From the NCBI GenBank assembly GCA_030429925.1, contig JAUIGQ010000013.1, positions 1 through 35,042 of the forward strand: 35,042 nt of DNA, written 5' to 3'. Positions 8,318-17,363 of the stretch are shown here, one piece after another (position 1 is the first letter of the stretch; every line of letters starts with the position of its first letter). The notes beneath the pieces were generated by a model. The model did no database searches. It was not told where the DNA came from and saw nothing but the letters and a program-made list of their open reading frames with translations. The position numbers and the translations under genes were made by a program. The stretch comes from Bacteroidia bacterium (lineage in GTDB: Bacteria; Bacteroidota; Bacteroidia; Flavobacteriales_E; Vicingaceae).

Positions 8318-9586
8318 CTATTTAGGGGCCAAGCCAAAGGATGCCCTGATCCTGTATATTTCCTTCATCAAGGTTTGTAGCTCATTGAATGTTTCTTTGT
8401 TCCTTCTCAATCTCATCAATCTGATAGTTGATCTGATATAATGGGTATGCTCTCTAAACCACATATAAAATCTCAATGCCTGGAAGGCTAGAACGGGGTA
8501 GAGGATAGCTATCCAATGATATTCAAGAAGGTAGATCATCAATCCAAAATGCATGAACATCCAAAGCAGGGTGTTCACTACGATCCTAACAGATGCGTAA
8601 AACTCTTCCAATTTTACAGTGCTATCAGTGATCCATTTGCCTAGCAAAAAGGGTAGAATATTGATCACTAAAGCCACTAGTGCTAAAGGTGCCAATAGGA
8701 TCCATATCAGAATTTGCGATAGATCTAATCCCTTGTTCACCTTTAGCTTTCTGAAATTCAACTTGTATTGCTCAAGGATCCTATTCGCTTTCTGACAGTC
8801 TTCTTTGAGTCTGCTTGCTTGAATAGGATGTAGCTCTTGCATTTTTCTCAAGACTTTGGCGATCAATATCTTTCTGGAAAGAGAATTCTCCCTAAAGCTG
8901 CTGTCCATCTCACTCAAAGCTCTAAATTCCAACTCATTGGATGGTTCCACTTCAATGGTGTGGTCTTGAAGCTCTTTGTAGATCTGTTGGTTTAATTCTC
9001 TGATGGCCGTATGAGGATGCGAATACCCATTTAACCAATCGTTATTGATATTTATGTTGTCTCCGTTGGCGATCAATACCTTACTTCTAAATTCTTTGGG
9101 TCGATCATAGTTGATGCCAATATTGGCGATCTTGATGGATGATCCCGGCTTTTCCTTGAAGTATTCAAGAATGATCCTTCCCAATCCTTTTTTAAGAGGA
9201 CGAAGCTTCATGTCCATCACACTGATGCCTTCCACAAATATCAATAAGGCTCCATTCTCTGCTAGTATCTTAGAGCTTTCATTAAAAGTTTTTTTGTTAT
9301 TAGATAGTTTCTCCTTGCCTTCTTGTTTTCTATAAATGGGAATCAGGTTCAATTGTCTTAAAATGTAATTCGACCAAGTAGTATTGAACACATCAGAACG
9401 CGCCAAAAAGTGTAAAGGCCTATCGATCAAACAAGCGATGATCAAAGCATCTAAAAAGGAGTTGGGATGAGTGGCTGCAATAAGCAAAGGCCCTTTTTTG
9501 GGAACTTTTTGCAGGTCGGCCTTGATCTGAAGATAATGTACACTCAGACTGCGGCGCATGATCCATTGCAGTATTCTATATAGCAT
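8318..9586 (-). CDS. PlsC-like glycerolipid acyltransferase with C-terminal membrane segments
   Basis: A 422-residue protein whose N-terminal half (about 1-220) is an acyltransferase domain of the 1-acylglycerol-3-phosphate/lysophospholipid acyltransferase superfamily. The catalytic block reads THPNSFLD (His40, Asp46), which is HX5D rather than the textbook HX4D. Block III is FVEGIS, corresponding to FPEGTR, followed by LKKG. The C-terminal half contains hydrophobic segments around 295-320 and 340-385 separated by basic stretches, anchoring it in the inner membrane. The likely role is acyl transfer in phospholipid or lipid-conjugate synthesis; donor and acceptor cannot be read from sequence. 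Its ATG shares one base with the stop of the upstream glycosyltransferase (TAATG), implying translational coupling. Confidence 0.85.
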   Translation of the reverse strand: MLYRILQWIMRRSLSVHYLQIKADLQKVPKKGPLLIAATHPNSFLDALIIACLIDRPLHFLARSDVFNTTWSNYILRQLNLIPIYRKQEGKEKLSNNKKTFNESSKILAENGALLIFVEGISVMDMKLRPLKKGLGRIILEYFKEKPGSSIKIANIGINYDRPKEFRSKVLIANGDNININNDWLNGYSHPHTAIRELNQQIYKELQDHTIEVEPSNELEFRALSEMDSSFRENSLSRKILIAKVLRKMQELHPIQASRLKEDCQKANRILEQYKLNFRKLKVNKGLDLSQILIWILLAPLALVALVINILPFLLGKWITDSTVKLEEFYASVRIVVNTLLWMFMHFGLMIYLLEYHWIAILYPVLAFQALRFYMWFREHTHYIRSTIRLMRLRRNKETFNELQTLMKEIYRIRASFGLAPK

Positions 9587-11502
9587 TATCTCAGTTTATA
9601 ATAATCAAAATTAGCATCCTGATAATTTACGATCCTAAGATCATCCACCAAAGTAGACGATTGGTGAGGGTTCCAAAAGTAGATAAGTAGATCGTCTTCT
9701 TTCTCTGCGATCAAGGGTAAAGCATAAACAAATAAGAATTGATACCAGTTGTCCTTTGAATAATAGAATTGTGTATCAAATGCCCGCCAATCAATTGTTT
9801 CACCATTTCTCTCAATTGCAATTACTAGTTTAATGGAAGAAGTATCCTCTGAAAACAATTTTGCTTCTACATTGATCCAGTCAGGAGATGTGTTAAAAAC
9901 ATTAGCAACCTTCGATTTAAATGTTAAGGAGTAGACTTCCTTTTCTCCAATGTAATAACTATTTGGTGCCGAGTAAAAGATGCTGTCATTCATTGAAGCA
10001 CCATTGACCTCCCAACCCTTCTCACCTGCCTCTGCCATAAAAGTGCTTTCTCTTCTTTCATTTCTATCAGACCTTTTTAACAGAAGAACGTCAGAATTAA
10101 AATATCTGTGATGTGCAATCACTTCGGGAAATTGGATCTTGGCGATCTCATATACTTCCATTGGAACTGAAGCATTAGCGAATCCTATTGCCAAGTAGTT
10201 TGCCTTGTTGTTGTTGATAAGGTCTCTAGCGTCTCTCAAGCTCTCATAACCATTGAAGAAGTCGATATCCTCCTTTAGTTCTGCTCCTAACTGTTCATAG
10301 TAATAGTTCAAATAGTCCGGACTGCTGCTATTGCTGAAAATCATTAGATCATTTCCATATTCTTTTTTCCAATCTACCATATTCTTCGCCACGGATCTGA
10401 AGTTTCCAAATCTCTTTGGTCCTAAAGCATCTGCACTGTACAACAATGAACCGGAGGATACTAAAAGGACCAAAATTGTGAAGGCATTGGTTCTTATCGT
10501 ATTCTTTTGAAAGAAAGAGAATATAAAGATCAATAGGAAAGGGAAACTAAAGATCAATGCAGAGAATTGCATCACAGGATTGACCTTGATACTGTAATAA
10601 TGACCTATCGCATAACTAATTAGAAAAATGAACGGAATAGAAAGGGTAGAGGCAGCAGGTAGTTTCCTATGACTCAAAAGATATCCGATCAGCGGACTGA
10701 TCAGAATTACCAAGATCAACAAAAAAGATTCATTGAGACTATAAAAGAAGAATTCAACTAGGAAATCATCTTCAGGAGGAGGGAGCCATCCCAATCCTTT
10801 TCTGCTAAATTGATGCAAGCTAAGCTTAAGATGAGGGGAAAAGAAAAGCAGTGAAAGCAAACCTGAGGATAGATACTTGACCAATGAATCTCTTCTTCTA
10901 TTGATCAAACTGAATCCGCTTAAGAAGACCAAGAGGATGGTCAATGCCAGAAAGTAGTGGGTCATTGCTCCCAAAGCAGCAAAAAGCGAACTTAAGAATA
11001 CCCACTTCCAATTCTCCTCTTTGATCATCTTGATCCAGAAGAAACAAAAGATCATCAGTATGAATAATCCAATTGCATATGGTCGGGCAACCTGACTATA
11101 TATAACGAATAGCTGAGTGGTGGCAAGAACGGCTGTGGTTAAGGTGGCCGTTGTCTTGTTGTGCAGTTCTCTTATAAAAAGAAAGGCTATATAGAGTCCA
11201 AGGATGCTCATTAGCACATAGGGTAGTCTAACTGCAAATGGACTTTCTCCAAATATGCTCATCCAACTGTAGATGAATACTTCATTCACTGCCGGGTGTA
11301 CGTCAGTTTTAACCCCAATACTCAAAACTTGGCTCAAGCTTTCATACTTTGCCCTGAAGATGGTGCTGAGTTCATCATTGAACAATGACCATCTATTGAA
11401 GTCAAATAAGCGAATAAGGGCTCCGATCAGGATCGAAGAAAGCAATAAGGTGAAAGAAAGGTCAAAGCGTTTAGAAGCCACCTCTTTGTCTGCTGATTTC
11501 AC
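9586..11502 (-). CDS. GT39/PMT-type membrane glycosyltransferase with C-terminal soluble domain
   Basis: A 638-residue GT-C fold protein. The first membrane helix (about 14-34) is followed by a loop containing FNDELS (Asp-Glu around 43), the acidic pair that GT39/PMT and ArnT-like enzymes use in catalysis, then DVHPAVNE near 68-75. Ten or more membrane segments extend to about residue 355. The rest (about 370-638) is soluble, and its last 150 residues look like a beta-rich module. Such enzymes use polyprenyl-phosphate sugars to glycosylate lipids or proteins on the periplasmic side. The start is GTG at 11502, overlapping rlmB by 32 bases. A second GTG at 11481 follows a purine-rich stretch and would cut the overlap to 11 bases. 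Acceptor and sugar are unknown. Confidence 0.82.
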   Translation of the reverse strand: MKSADKEVASKRFDLSFTLLLSSILIGALIRLFDFNRWSLFNDELSTIFRAKYESLSQVLSIGVKTDVHPAVNEVFIYSWMSIFGESPFAVRLPYVLMSILGLYIAFLFIRELHNKTTATLTTAVLATTQLFVIYSQVARPYAIGLFILMIFCFFWIKMIKEENWKWVFLSSLFAALGAMTHYFLALTILLVFLSGFSLINRRRDSLVKYLSSGLLSLLFFSPHLKLSLHQFSRKGLGWLPPPEDDFLVEFFFYSLNESFLLILVILISPLIGYLLSHRKLPAASTLSIPFIFLISYAIGHYYSIKVNPVMQFSALIFSFPFLLIFIFSFFQKNTIRTNAFTILVLLVSSGSLLYSADALGPKRFGNFRSVAKNMVDWKKEYGNDLMIFSNSSSPDYLNYYYEQLGAELKEDIDFFNGYESLRDARDLINNNKANYLAIGFANASVPMEVYEIAKIQFPEVIAHHRYFNSDVLLLKRSDRNERRESTFMAEAGEKGWEVNGASMNDSIFYSAPNSYYIGEKEVYSLTFKSKVANVFNTSPDWINVEAKLFSEDTSSIKLVIAIERNGETIDWRAFDTQFYYSKDNWYQFLFVYALPLIAEKEDDLLIYFWNPHQSSTLVDDLRIVNYQDANFDYYKLR

Positions 11503-12211
11503 TTAGAATGATCGCTGTGGATGCAGCAACGTTCAGGGAGTCCGTCTTCCCACTCATAGGAATAAAAGCCATCTCATTCAGTTCTTTTACAATGGTTGAG
11601 TTAATGCCATCGTTCTCTGAGCCCATGACAATAGCTGTTGGTAGCATATACTCTAGCTGGTAGATGTTCTTATCACCTTTTTCACTGCACCCAATTAGTT
11701 GCAATCCATAATCGGTCAATGATCTACAGATCTCAGCCAGATCTCTTTCTCTTGAAATATTTACATTAAGCAGCGCACCGGAAGACCTTTTGATGGCTTC
11801 TTCATTGATCTGCGCGGAACCTTTTACCGGAATGATGATCAGATCAACACCCAAACATTCTGCACTTCTGCAGATAGCTCCAAAATTGCCAACATCACTT
11901 ACTCTGTCTAGGACTAATGCCAAGGGATTCTTTCCATCCTCAAAGCATTTGTTCAATACCTCACTGTAAGGTTGGAACTCAATAGGAGAAAGCAAGGCTA
12001 CCACCCCCTGATGGTTCTTCTTGTACAAATGGTTCAATCTTCCCAAGGGTAGGTTTTGAGAACTGATTTTGTATTGCTTCAACAGTTTTCTCAACTCGGT
12101 AATGTTTGGCCCTTTCAGGTCCGATTGGACATAAACCTTATCAATGGTTTTCTCTGCCTTGATCGCCTCCATTACAGGATGCATTCCGTATATATAATCT
12201 TCTCTGTTCAT
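11471..12211 (-). CDS. rlmB: 23S rRNA (guanosine-2'-O-)-methyltransferase RlmB (TrmH/SpoU family)
   Basis: A 246-residue SPOUT methyltransferase. The N-terminal substrate-binding domain (about 5-75) begins with YGMHPVMEAI, the RlmB-type opening. The catalytic domain carries the three SpoU motifs: NFGAICRSA (motif 1, with its conserved Asn and Arg), VMGSENDGI (motif 2) and MSGKTDSLNVAAS (motif 3), which form the trefoil-knot S-adenosylmethionine site. RlmB 2'-O-methylates G2251 (E. coli numbering) in the 23S rRNA peptidyl-transferase P-loop. Its ATG overlaps the stop of the GWxTD gene by 4 bases (ATGA), and its 3' end overlaps the glycosyltransferase gene, placing it mid-operon. Other TrmH paralogues exist in Bacteroidota, so the exact target base is inferred. 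Confidence 0.92.
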   Translation of the reverse strand: MNREDYIYGMHPVMEAIKAEKTIDKVYVQSDLKGPNITELRKLLKQYKISSQNLPLGRLNHLYKKNHQGVVALLSPIEFQPYSEVLNKCFEDGKNPLALVLDRVSDVGNFGAICRSAECLGVDLIIIPVKGSAQINEEAIKRSSGALLNVNISRERDLAEICRSLTDYGLQLIGCSEKGDKNIYQLEYMLPTAIVMGSENDGINSTIVKELNEMAFIPMSGKTDSLNVAASTAIILSEISRQRGGF

Positions 12212-13464
12212 GAATTAACTCTCCCTTGACGCCAGTCGTCTACAGCTCTGTACCAGTTGCTCTTAAAGTCCGGGTCTCTTTGTAGTAAATAAATATTGTT
12301 GCTTTCTTCGCTTCTGATCTTGCGGAACACAAATTTCACAGAAAGAATGTTGTTTTCCTCTCCATAGGTCCAGATCTCTTTGTTCGCATCTTTGAAGATG
12401 TTGGTAGGTTGTCCATAGACAATGAAGATGATCCCTCGATCTGTTTTCCACCCTTCTTTGTAGGAACTGAAATTATGATTGGCAATTTCAACTCTTGAGT
12501 AATATTCTCTGATCAGCAGTTTGGCGGTATTTTCATCCTTTCCAATCTTCAACCAAAAACTCTCTACTTCCTTCTTTTGGTTGACGGCATTTTTTACCCT
12601 TTTGTATTCAGAGGTTGTGCTGATATACCTGATAGGATCTACCATTTTTTCAGTTGTATTGACCAGTGGGAAGCCCTCTTGGAACTTGAATAGATGCAAT
12701 CTCAAAAAGACACTGTCCAATGGAATCAATCGGTTGACATTGGCTAGATCATCTATAACTATGCTATCATTGAATTCCACTCTTTCTCTGAATCTAAATG
12801 CCAACTCCTCGCTGAGAACTTTGTCGATAAAGGGGGGAGGGGTCATTCTGAAAATGTGATAGAGAGAGTCGATCTCGAAATTGTAAGTATGAAGCAGTGG
12901 ACTCTTGACAATAGTTACAGGATCATCAGTTAAAGCTATGGAGTTGTATAAGACCTCGTTGTTTTGCTTGATCAGATAAAACTCCTGGTTTCCATTCAAT
13001 CTTTTATCGAAGATGTACTCATAAATGGTGTTGAGGTCCTTGTATTCATCTCGAAAGTACAATTTCATTCTATAGATCCTGCCCAATGGCAGATAGGCAG
13101 TAGATCTACCCTCTAGATATTCAACATTCTCATCTTGGCCACGATCAATGAAGGCCAAGGTAGTACTGTCCACTAATTGTTCTTTTTCACCTTCCTCAAA
13201 AATCCTGTAGCGCACCAGAACACGCGTGGTTAGACCTGAATCGTTTCTAAGTTTTCCATAGAGCACATCCCTACTTAGGATCTTGAAGTATAGTTGACTG
13301 CTGTCTTCTTCGTGATGATAGATCTTTACTTGCGGAACGATCAACTTCTGCTCTGGGTCATATAAATAGGTGTAATCAAGTTTCGATAAGTTAGAAGATG
13401 AGTAACAGCCTATGAATCCGACAATTCCCAGAAAGAAAAGATATGGCAAGAACTTTTTTAGCAT
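12208..13464 (-). CDS. GWxTD domain lipoprotein
   Basis: A 418-residue protein with a lipoprotein signal ending in the lipobox GFIGC (Cys20) and a GWKTD element near residue 338, followed by IIFIVYGQP. This is the signature of the GWxTD domain found in Bacteroidota and related phyla. The N-terminal two-thirds is beta-rich and lacks a family I can name. GWxTD proteins are predicted envelope proteins without an assigned reaction. The gene starts 2 bases after rmuC and overlaps rlmB by 4 bases, so all three are translated from one message. Confidence 0.88.
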   Translation of the reverse strand: MLKKFLPYLFFLGIVGFIGCYSSSNLSKLDYTYLYDPEQKLIVPQVKIYHHEEDSSQLYFKILSRDVLYGKLRNDSGLTTRVLVRYRIFEEGEKEQLVDSTTLAFIDRGQDENVEYLEGRSTAYLPLGRIYRMKLYFRDEYKDLNTIYEYIFDKRLNGNQEFYLIKQNNEVLYNSIALTDDPVTIVKSPLLHTYNFEIDSLYHIFRMTPPPFIDKVLSEELAFRFRERVEFNDSIVIDDLANVNRLIPLDSVFLRLHLFKFQEGFPLVNTTEKMVDPIRYISTTSEYKRVKNAVNQKKEVESFWLKIGKDENTAKLLIREYYSRVEIANHNFSSYKEGWKTDRGIIFIVYGQPTNIFKDANKEIWTYGEENNILSVKFVFRKIRSEESNNIYLLQRDPDFKSNWYRAVDDWRQGRVNS

Positions 13465-13466
13465 GA

Positions 13467-14807
13467 TCAGTCTTCTTCCGGTTTGAATTCAGAAGGGATC
13501 TCTTTCTTTGAATGAGCCCCTAGTTCCCTTATCGTTTCTATCCTTTTGACAATATTTCCGTTTCCGCCTTTCAGTTTGTTGAAGGCTCCTTCATATGCTT
13601 CTCTAGCGGAATTCAGCCCTCTGTCGATCTTGGCCATGTCCTCTAAGAAGCCAACGAACTTATCGTATAGAGCGCCGGCCCGATCTTGTATTTCTTGTAC
13701 ATTTCTGGTGAACTTCTCATTCTTCCAAACTGAAGCGATGGTTCTGAGGGTTGCTAAAAGAGTAGTAGGGCTAACGATCACCACTTTCTTATCCCATGCA
13801 TAACTATATAATGAATGATCTGCTTGAATGGCTAAGCTAAAAGCCGGCTCAATCGGCATAAATAGCAGAACGAAATCAGGAGTATTTAGCTTTTTCCCAC
13901 TTGGATAGTTCTTCTCACTAAGTTGAGTAATATGAGTCTTAACACTTGCTACATGCAGTTTAAGTTGTTTCGCTTTTTCAGCTTCGTCATCTGCAGCTAT
14001 GTAACTATCGTAGGCCACCAAAGAAACCTTGGAGTCGATGATCAAATGCTTTTCATCCGGCAGTAAGATCACCACATCCGGTTGTATTCTATTGCCTTCA
14101 GGGGTGGTGTCGTTGTGCTGTGTTTTGTATTCTTCACCTTCTATCAACCCTGAGCTTTCTAAGATCCTTTCTAAGACAAGCTCACCCCAATTACCTCTTG
14201 TTTTACTTTCACCTTTCAAGGCAGTTGTGAGATTCTGAGCTTGCTCGTTCAAGGTTTTGTTCAACTCCATCAAGTTCTTCAACTCTGTCTTCAGAGTGAT
14301 CCTCTCTTCATTTTCATGCTTGTACTTCTTCTCGACCGACTCTTCAAAACTCTTGATCCGCTCCCTCAGAGGCTTAAGAATATTGTCTAATTCCTTTTGA
14401 TGGGATTCTGAGAAATCTTTGGTGTTGTCTTTTAGGATCTGATTGGCTACTAATTTGAACTCTTTGGTAAATCTCTCTTGCAATTCTGCCAGTCGTTTTT
14501 CTTCTTCTTCGAGCTTTTCAGCCATCTTTTTTAGCTCAGTTTGAGCAGAGGCCAGTTCTGAGCTCAATCTAGTACGATCCTCGATCAACTCCTTTTCCCT
14601 TTCTTCTTGTGCCCTAAATTCTTTCTTTGCATCTTCCAGTCGCTGTTCAAGATGCTCGTTCTTTGCCTTGATCTGAATGAGTTCCTCCCTTTGATCCAGC
14701 GAATTGACGCTTCCATTCTCTTGATTCTTCCTTCTTAACAAGAGATTCAACAAGAAAACGATAGCCATTCCGGCCAGAAGAGAGATGATGATAATAGTGT
14801 AGTCCAT
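13467..14807 (-). CDS. rmuC: DNA recombination protein RmuC homologue
   Basis: About 446 residues: an N-terminal membrane anchor (about 3-22), a long charged coiled coil (about 30-195), then the RmuC domain. That domain carries SKTRGNWGELVLERILE (about 205-222) and a PD-(D/E)XK-like core, QPDVVILLP followed by IIDSKVSL (about 250-280). RmuC is implicated in limiting recombination at inverted repeats and is thought to be a nuclease; its substrate is not settled. The frame can also begin at a TTG at 14813, but I prefer the ATG at 14807, which starts directly with the membrane segment. It is followed after 2 bases by the GWxTD gene and preceded after about 50 bases by the BamA-like gene. Confidence 0.93.
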   Translation of the reverse strand: MDYTIIIISLLAGMAIVFLLNLLLRRKNQENGSVNSLDQREELIQIKAKNEHLEQRLEDAKKEFRAQEEREKELIEDRTRLSSELASAQTELKKMAEKLEEEEKRLAELQERFTKEFKLVANQILKDNTKDFSESHQKELDNILKPLRERIKSFEESVEKKYKHENEERITLKTELKNLMELNKTLNEQAQNLTTALKGESKTRGNWGELVLERILESSGLIEGEEYKTQHNDTTPEGNRIQPDVVILLPDEKHLIIDSKVSLVAYDSYIAADDEAEKAKQLKLHVASVKTHITQLSEKNYPSGKKLNTPDFVLLFMPIEPAFSLAIQADHSLYSYAWDKKVVIVSPTTLLATLRTIASVWKNEKFTRNVQEIQDRAGALYDKFVGFLEDMAKIDRGLNSAREAYEGAFNKLKGGNGNIVKRIETIRELGAHSKKEIPSEFKPEED

Positions 14808-14860
14808 TTGCAAATGCTAAATTATCAATTAAACAGCTTGAAGAGCAATGATAAAGTCTG

Positions 14861-16588
14861 TTAGAAAATGTTGACGAACCCAAAGTGGATCTTGGCTACT
14901 CTTAGGTCAAATGGATTATTCCTTTGTTTTCCCACAGCATAATTGAAAGAGAAGATGCCAGCTTTTGTTTCAAAATTGATCCCGGCACCAATCCCGATAG
15001 GGGTGTCTTTATCATAGCCGGCAACTGTTTCACTTTCGTAAAAGCCTCCATCTGAGAACAAGGAGAAGTAAGAATTCCTTTCGAGGATGAATCTATATTC
15101 CAAGGTCATGAAGCTATAGAGAGAAGCCGCAAGCGACTCTTCATCAAAACCTCTCAGTATCTTCAGTCCCCCAAATCGCAAAAGTTCATTTTGGTAGACA
15201 TTTTCGGAATAGAGTCCTGCAGATTTATTGGCAATAAGCACAGTGCTTCTTCCTCCAATAGGAATGAAATAATTGATGTTGAAGTTTCCGCTGTATTGAG
15301 TTGTGGTCAGTTTGACCCCATCATACAGATTCGGATTTTCTTCTAAGAGTGCATTGATCTTTTCCAGTCTCTTTTGTCCGAATGCCCCATCTAGCTCTAT
15401 ACCAATTCCTCTTCTAGGATTATAGATATAGTTGTAGTTCTGAAAGCTATACCCCAGTCCAAATAGATTGATTTTTACATCTCCCAGCGCAAGGTCGGAT
15501 ATACCGCTGCTGTTCAAATTATTCCTGGAAAGTAAACTGGAAGTCTTTCTCTCAGCAAAGATCTTGATCTGCTCAGTGGCACTTTTCGCATAGCTTACTC
15601 CAATTCGGTTTGTCAGATCCAAGAAGGTGGTATCTCTCCTGAAGAGTTTGAAGTAATAGTCGACACCAAATTGAGTTTGAAAAATATAAGGGTAAGATAG
15701 ATCAAGCTGAAGGTCCTGTGAATTGCCTTTTAGTTTTCTCCAGTTGAAACCAATCCTCTCACCTCTGTTGAAGGAGTTAATAAGCAATAGGTCTACATCT
15801 CCTGTAAATTCGATCTTTCCTGTTTCTTCTTCTGTCAATAAACCCAGGATACCATCGAATCTACTAGCTTTCTTCTTTTTTGGATAGATAAGGATATTAA
15901 CTCCTTTCTCGAAGAATCTGACCTCATGATCCCTTGCTTCCTCCAAGAAGGGCACTTCTTGCATTCTGGTGCTGATCTCCTTGATCCTTCTCTCATTGTA
16001 TAGACTACCTTCTTTAATGTTAAGATAAGCCTTAAGGTAGGCTTTGTTCATTCTTTCCTCACTCTTGATATTGACGCTATCGATCTTGTAGATCTTTCCT
16101 CTGTCTACAGAAAGAGCAGCGCTGATCTGCTTACTTGAATCGATCACAATACTATCTAATTTCACACTGGCAAAAGGATACCCATGATCTTCAAAGTATT
16201 GAATACTTCTTTGATAGAGTTTTCTCAACTGCTTGGCATTGAAGCTTCTATTCATAAATAGTCGGCCGTTCATATCGATCTGGCTAACTTCAAAATCATT
16301 GAGGTTTCCGGCTCTGAGATGTACCCATTTATATTCTTTGCCTTGATCCAAGTAGATTTGAAATCTTCTCCCTATTAATACGGTAGAATCGATCATGGCT
16401 TCCATGAATGCCGATGAATGAAGTTGAGATACTAAGTTGTTAGCCATTAGTTCTCCTTCAATGCTATCGTTAATGTATTTAGGGTGATCAAGGTCAATTC
16501 CACTAACTCCATAGATCTCTACTACTAACCTTTGAGCGTTTAGAAGCTGAAAGAAGCACAGGAGGATAATGGATAAAATGAGTTTCAT
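14861..16588 (-). CDS. BamA/TamA-like outer-membrane beta-barrel protein
   Basis: A 575-residue protein with a signal peptide (about 1-19), a periplasmic part with POTRA-like character (about 110-245) and a C-terminal Omp85-type barrel ending in Phe. The sequence GGLKILRGFDEESL near residues 475-490 contains the RGF-type motif of the Omp85 lid loop. It is much shorter than BamA (five POTRA domains, about 800 residues), so it is more likely a TamA-like or orphan Omp85 protein that inserts or secretes specific outer-membrane clients. It lies between ung and rmuC on the same strand with gaps of 27 and about 50 bases. No partner resembling TamB is in the window. Confidence 0.82.
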   Translation of the reverse strand: MKLILSIILLCFFQLLNAQRLVVEIYGVSGIDLDHPKYINDSIEGELMANNLVSQLHSSAFMEAMIDSTVLIGRRFQIYLDQGKEYKWVHLRAGNLNDFEVSQIDMNGRLFMNRSFNAKQLRKLYQRSIQYFEDHGYPFASVKLDSIVIDSSKQISAALSVDRGKIYKIDSVNIKSEERMNKAYLKAYLNIKEGSLYNERRIKEISTRMQEVPFLEEARDHEVRFFEKGVNILIYPKKKKASRFDGILGLLTEEETGKIEFTGDVDLLLINSFNRGERIGFNWRKLKGNSQDLQLDLSYPYIFQTQFGVDYYFKLFRRDTTFLDLTNRIGVSYAKSATEQIKIFAERKTSSLLSRNNLNSSGISDLALGDVKINLFGLGYSFQNYNYIYNPRRGIGIELDGAFGQKRLEKINALLEENPNLYDGVKLTTTQYSGNFNINYFIPIGGRSTVLIANKSAGLYSENVYQNELLRFGGLKILRGFDEESLAASLYSFMTLEYRFILERNSYFSLFSDGGFYESETVAGYDKDTPIGIGAGINFETKAGIFSFNYAVGKQRNNPFDLRVAKIHFGFVNIF

Positions 16589-16615
16589 TCTAGGAATAAC
16601 AAGTTCAAGTCGGAA

Positions 16616-17302
16616 TTATTTTATTTCCCAATTGATAGGTTGCTTTCCCATTTGTTGCAGCAATTCATTTGTCTTGGAAAAATGTCCGCACCCCAAGAAT
16701 CCTCTGTGCGCTGAAAGCGGACTTGGGTGAACACTTTCTAACACATGGTGCTTGGAAAGATCTATCAGTGATTTCTTTTTTCTGGCATTGGAGCCCCAAA
16801 GCAAAAAAATGAGACCCTCTCTTTGTTCGCTAAGAGCAGCTATACTTGCATCGGTAAATTTTTCCCAACCAATCTTGCTATGAGAAAGGGGGGAAGCTTC
16901 TCTCACACTTAGATAGGTATTAAGGAGAAATACACCTTGCTCCGCCCAAGAACTTAAGTCGCCCGAGGATGGAAGTGGAATGGAAAGATCTGAATGAAGT
17001 TCTTTGAAGATATTCTTCAGGGATGGAGGTTGAGGAATTCCTTCCGGCACAGAAAAGCATAAACCATGTGCCTGTCCCTTTCCATGATAGGTGTCTTGTC
17101 CGAGAATAACCACTTTTACCTCTTCAAAAGGTGTTCGATTGTAGGCTTTGAAGATCAGGCCTTTTGGTGGATAGATGGTGTGCTTCTCATATTCCTTGAT
17201 CAATTCTTCTTTCAGTTTTGAAAAATATTCCGAATTGAATTCTTTCATGAGTTGATTTTTCCACCCCTCTTCAATTTTGGGCTTTACTGGAGTATTAGAC
17301 AT
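16616..17302 (-). CDS. ung: uracil-DNA glycosylase, family 1
   Basis: A 228-residue family-1 uracil-DNA glycosylase, normal in length. It excises uracil from DNA to start base-excision repair. The water-activating motif reads LGQDTYHG with Asp70 (E. coli Asp64) intact; the canonical Pro after Asp is Thr here (codon ACC on the minus strand). The leucine-intercalation/catalytic loop [10 protein letters not shown] is intact, with His192 (E. coli His187), and LLNTYLSV matches the uracil-specificity Asn region. The gene is first in the minus-strand run and divergent from the mini-lipoprotein gene; the roughly 90-base region between them must carry both promoters. The identity is secure, and only the Pro-to-Thr change is odd. 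Confidence 0.96.
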   Translation of the reverse strand: MSNTPVKPKIEEGWKNQLMKEFNSEYFSKLKEELIKEYEKHTIYPPKGLIFKAYNRTPFEEVKVVILGQDTYHGKGQAHGLCFSVPEGIPQPPSLKNIFKELHSDLSIPLPSSGDLSSWAEQGVFLLNTYLSVREASPLSHSKIGWEKFTDASIAALSEQREGLIFLLWGSNARKKKSLIDLSKHHVLESVHPSPLSAHRGFLGCGHFSKTNELLQQMGKQPINWEIK

Positions 17303-17363
17303 ATTGGCGTTTAGCTTTTCACAAGGTTGTTGTTAACAAAAATGATATTATTCAAATGAATAA

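Noticed and set aside
14805-14816. Perfect 12-base palindrome CATTTGCAAATG over the rmuC start
   Set aside because: Several perfect 12-base palindromes are expected by chance in 35 kb, and it overlaps start-codon sequence without any promoter geometry.
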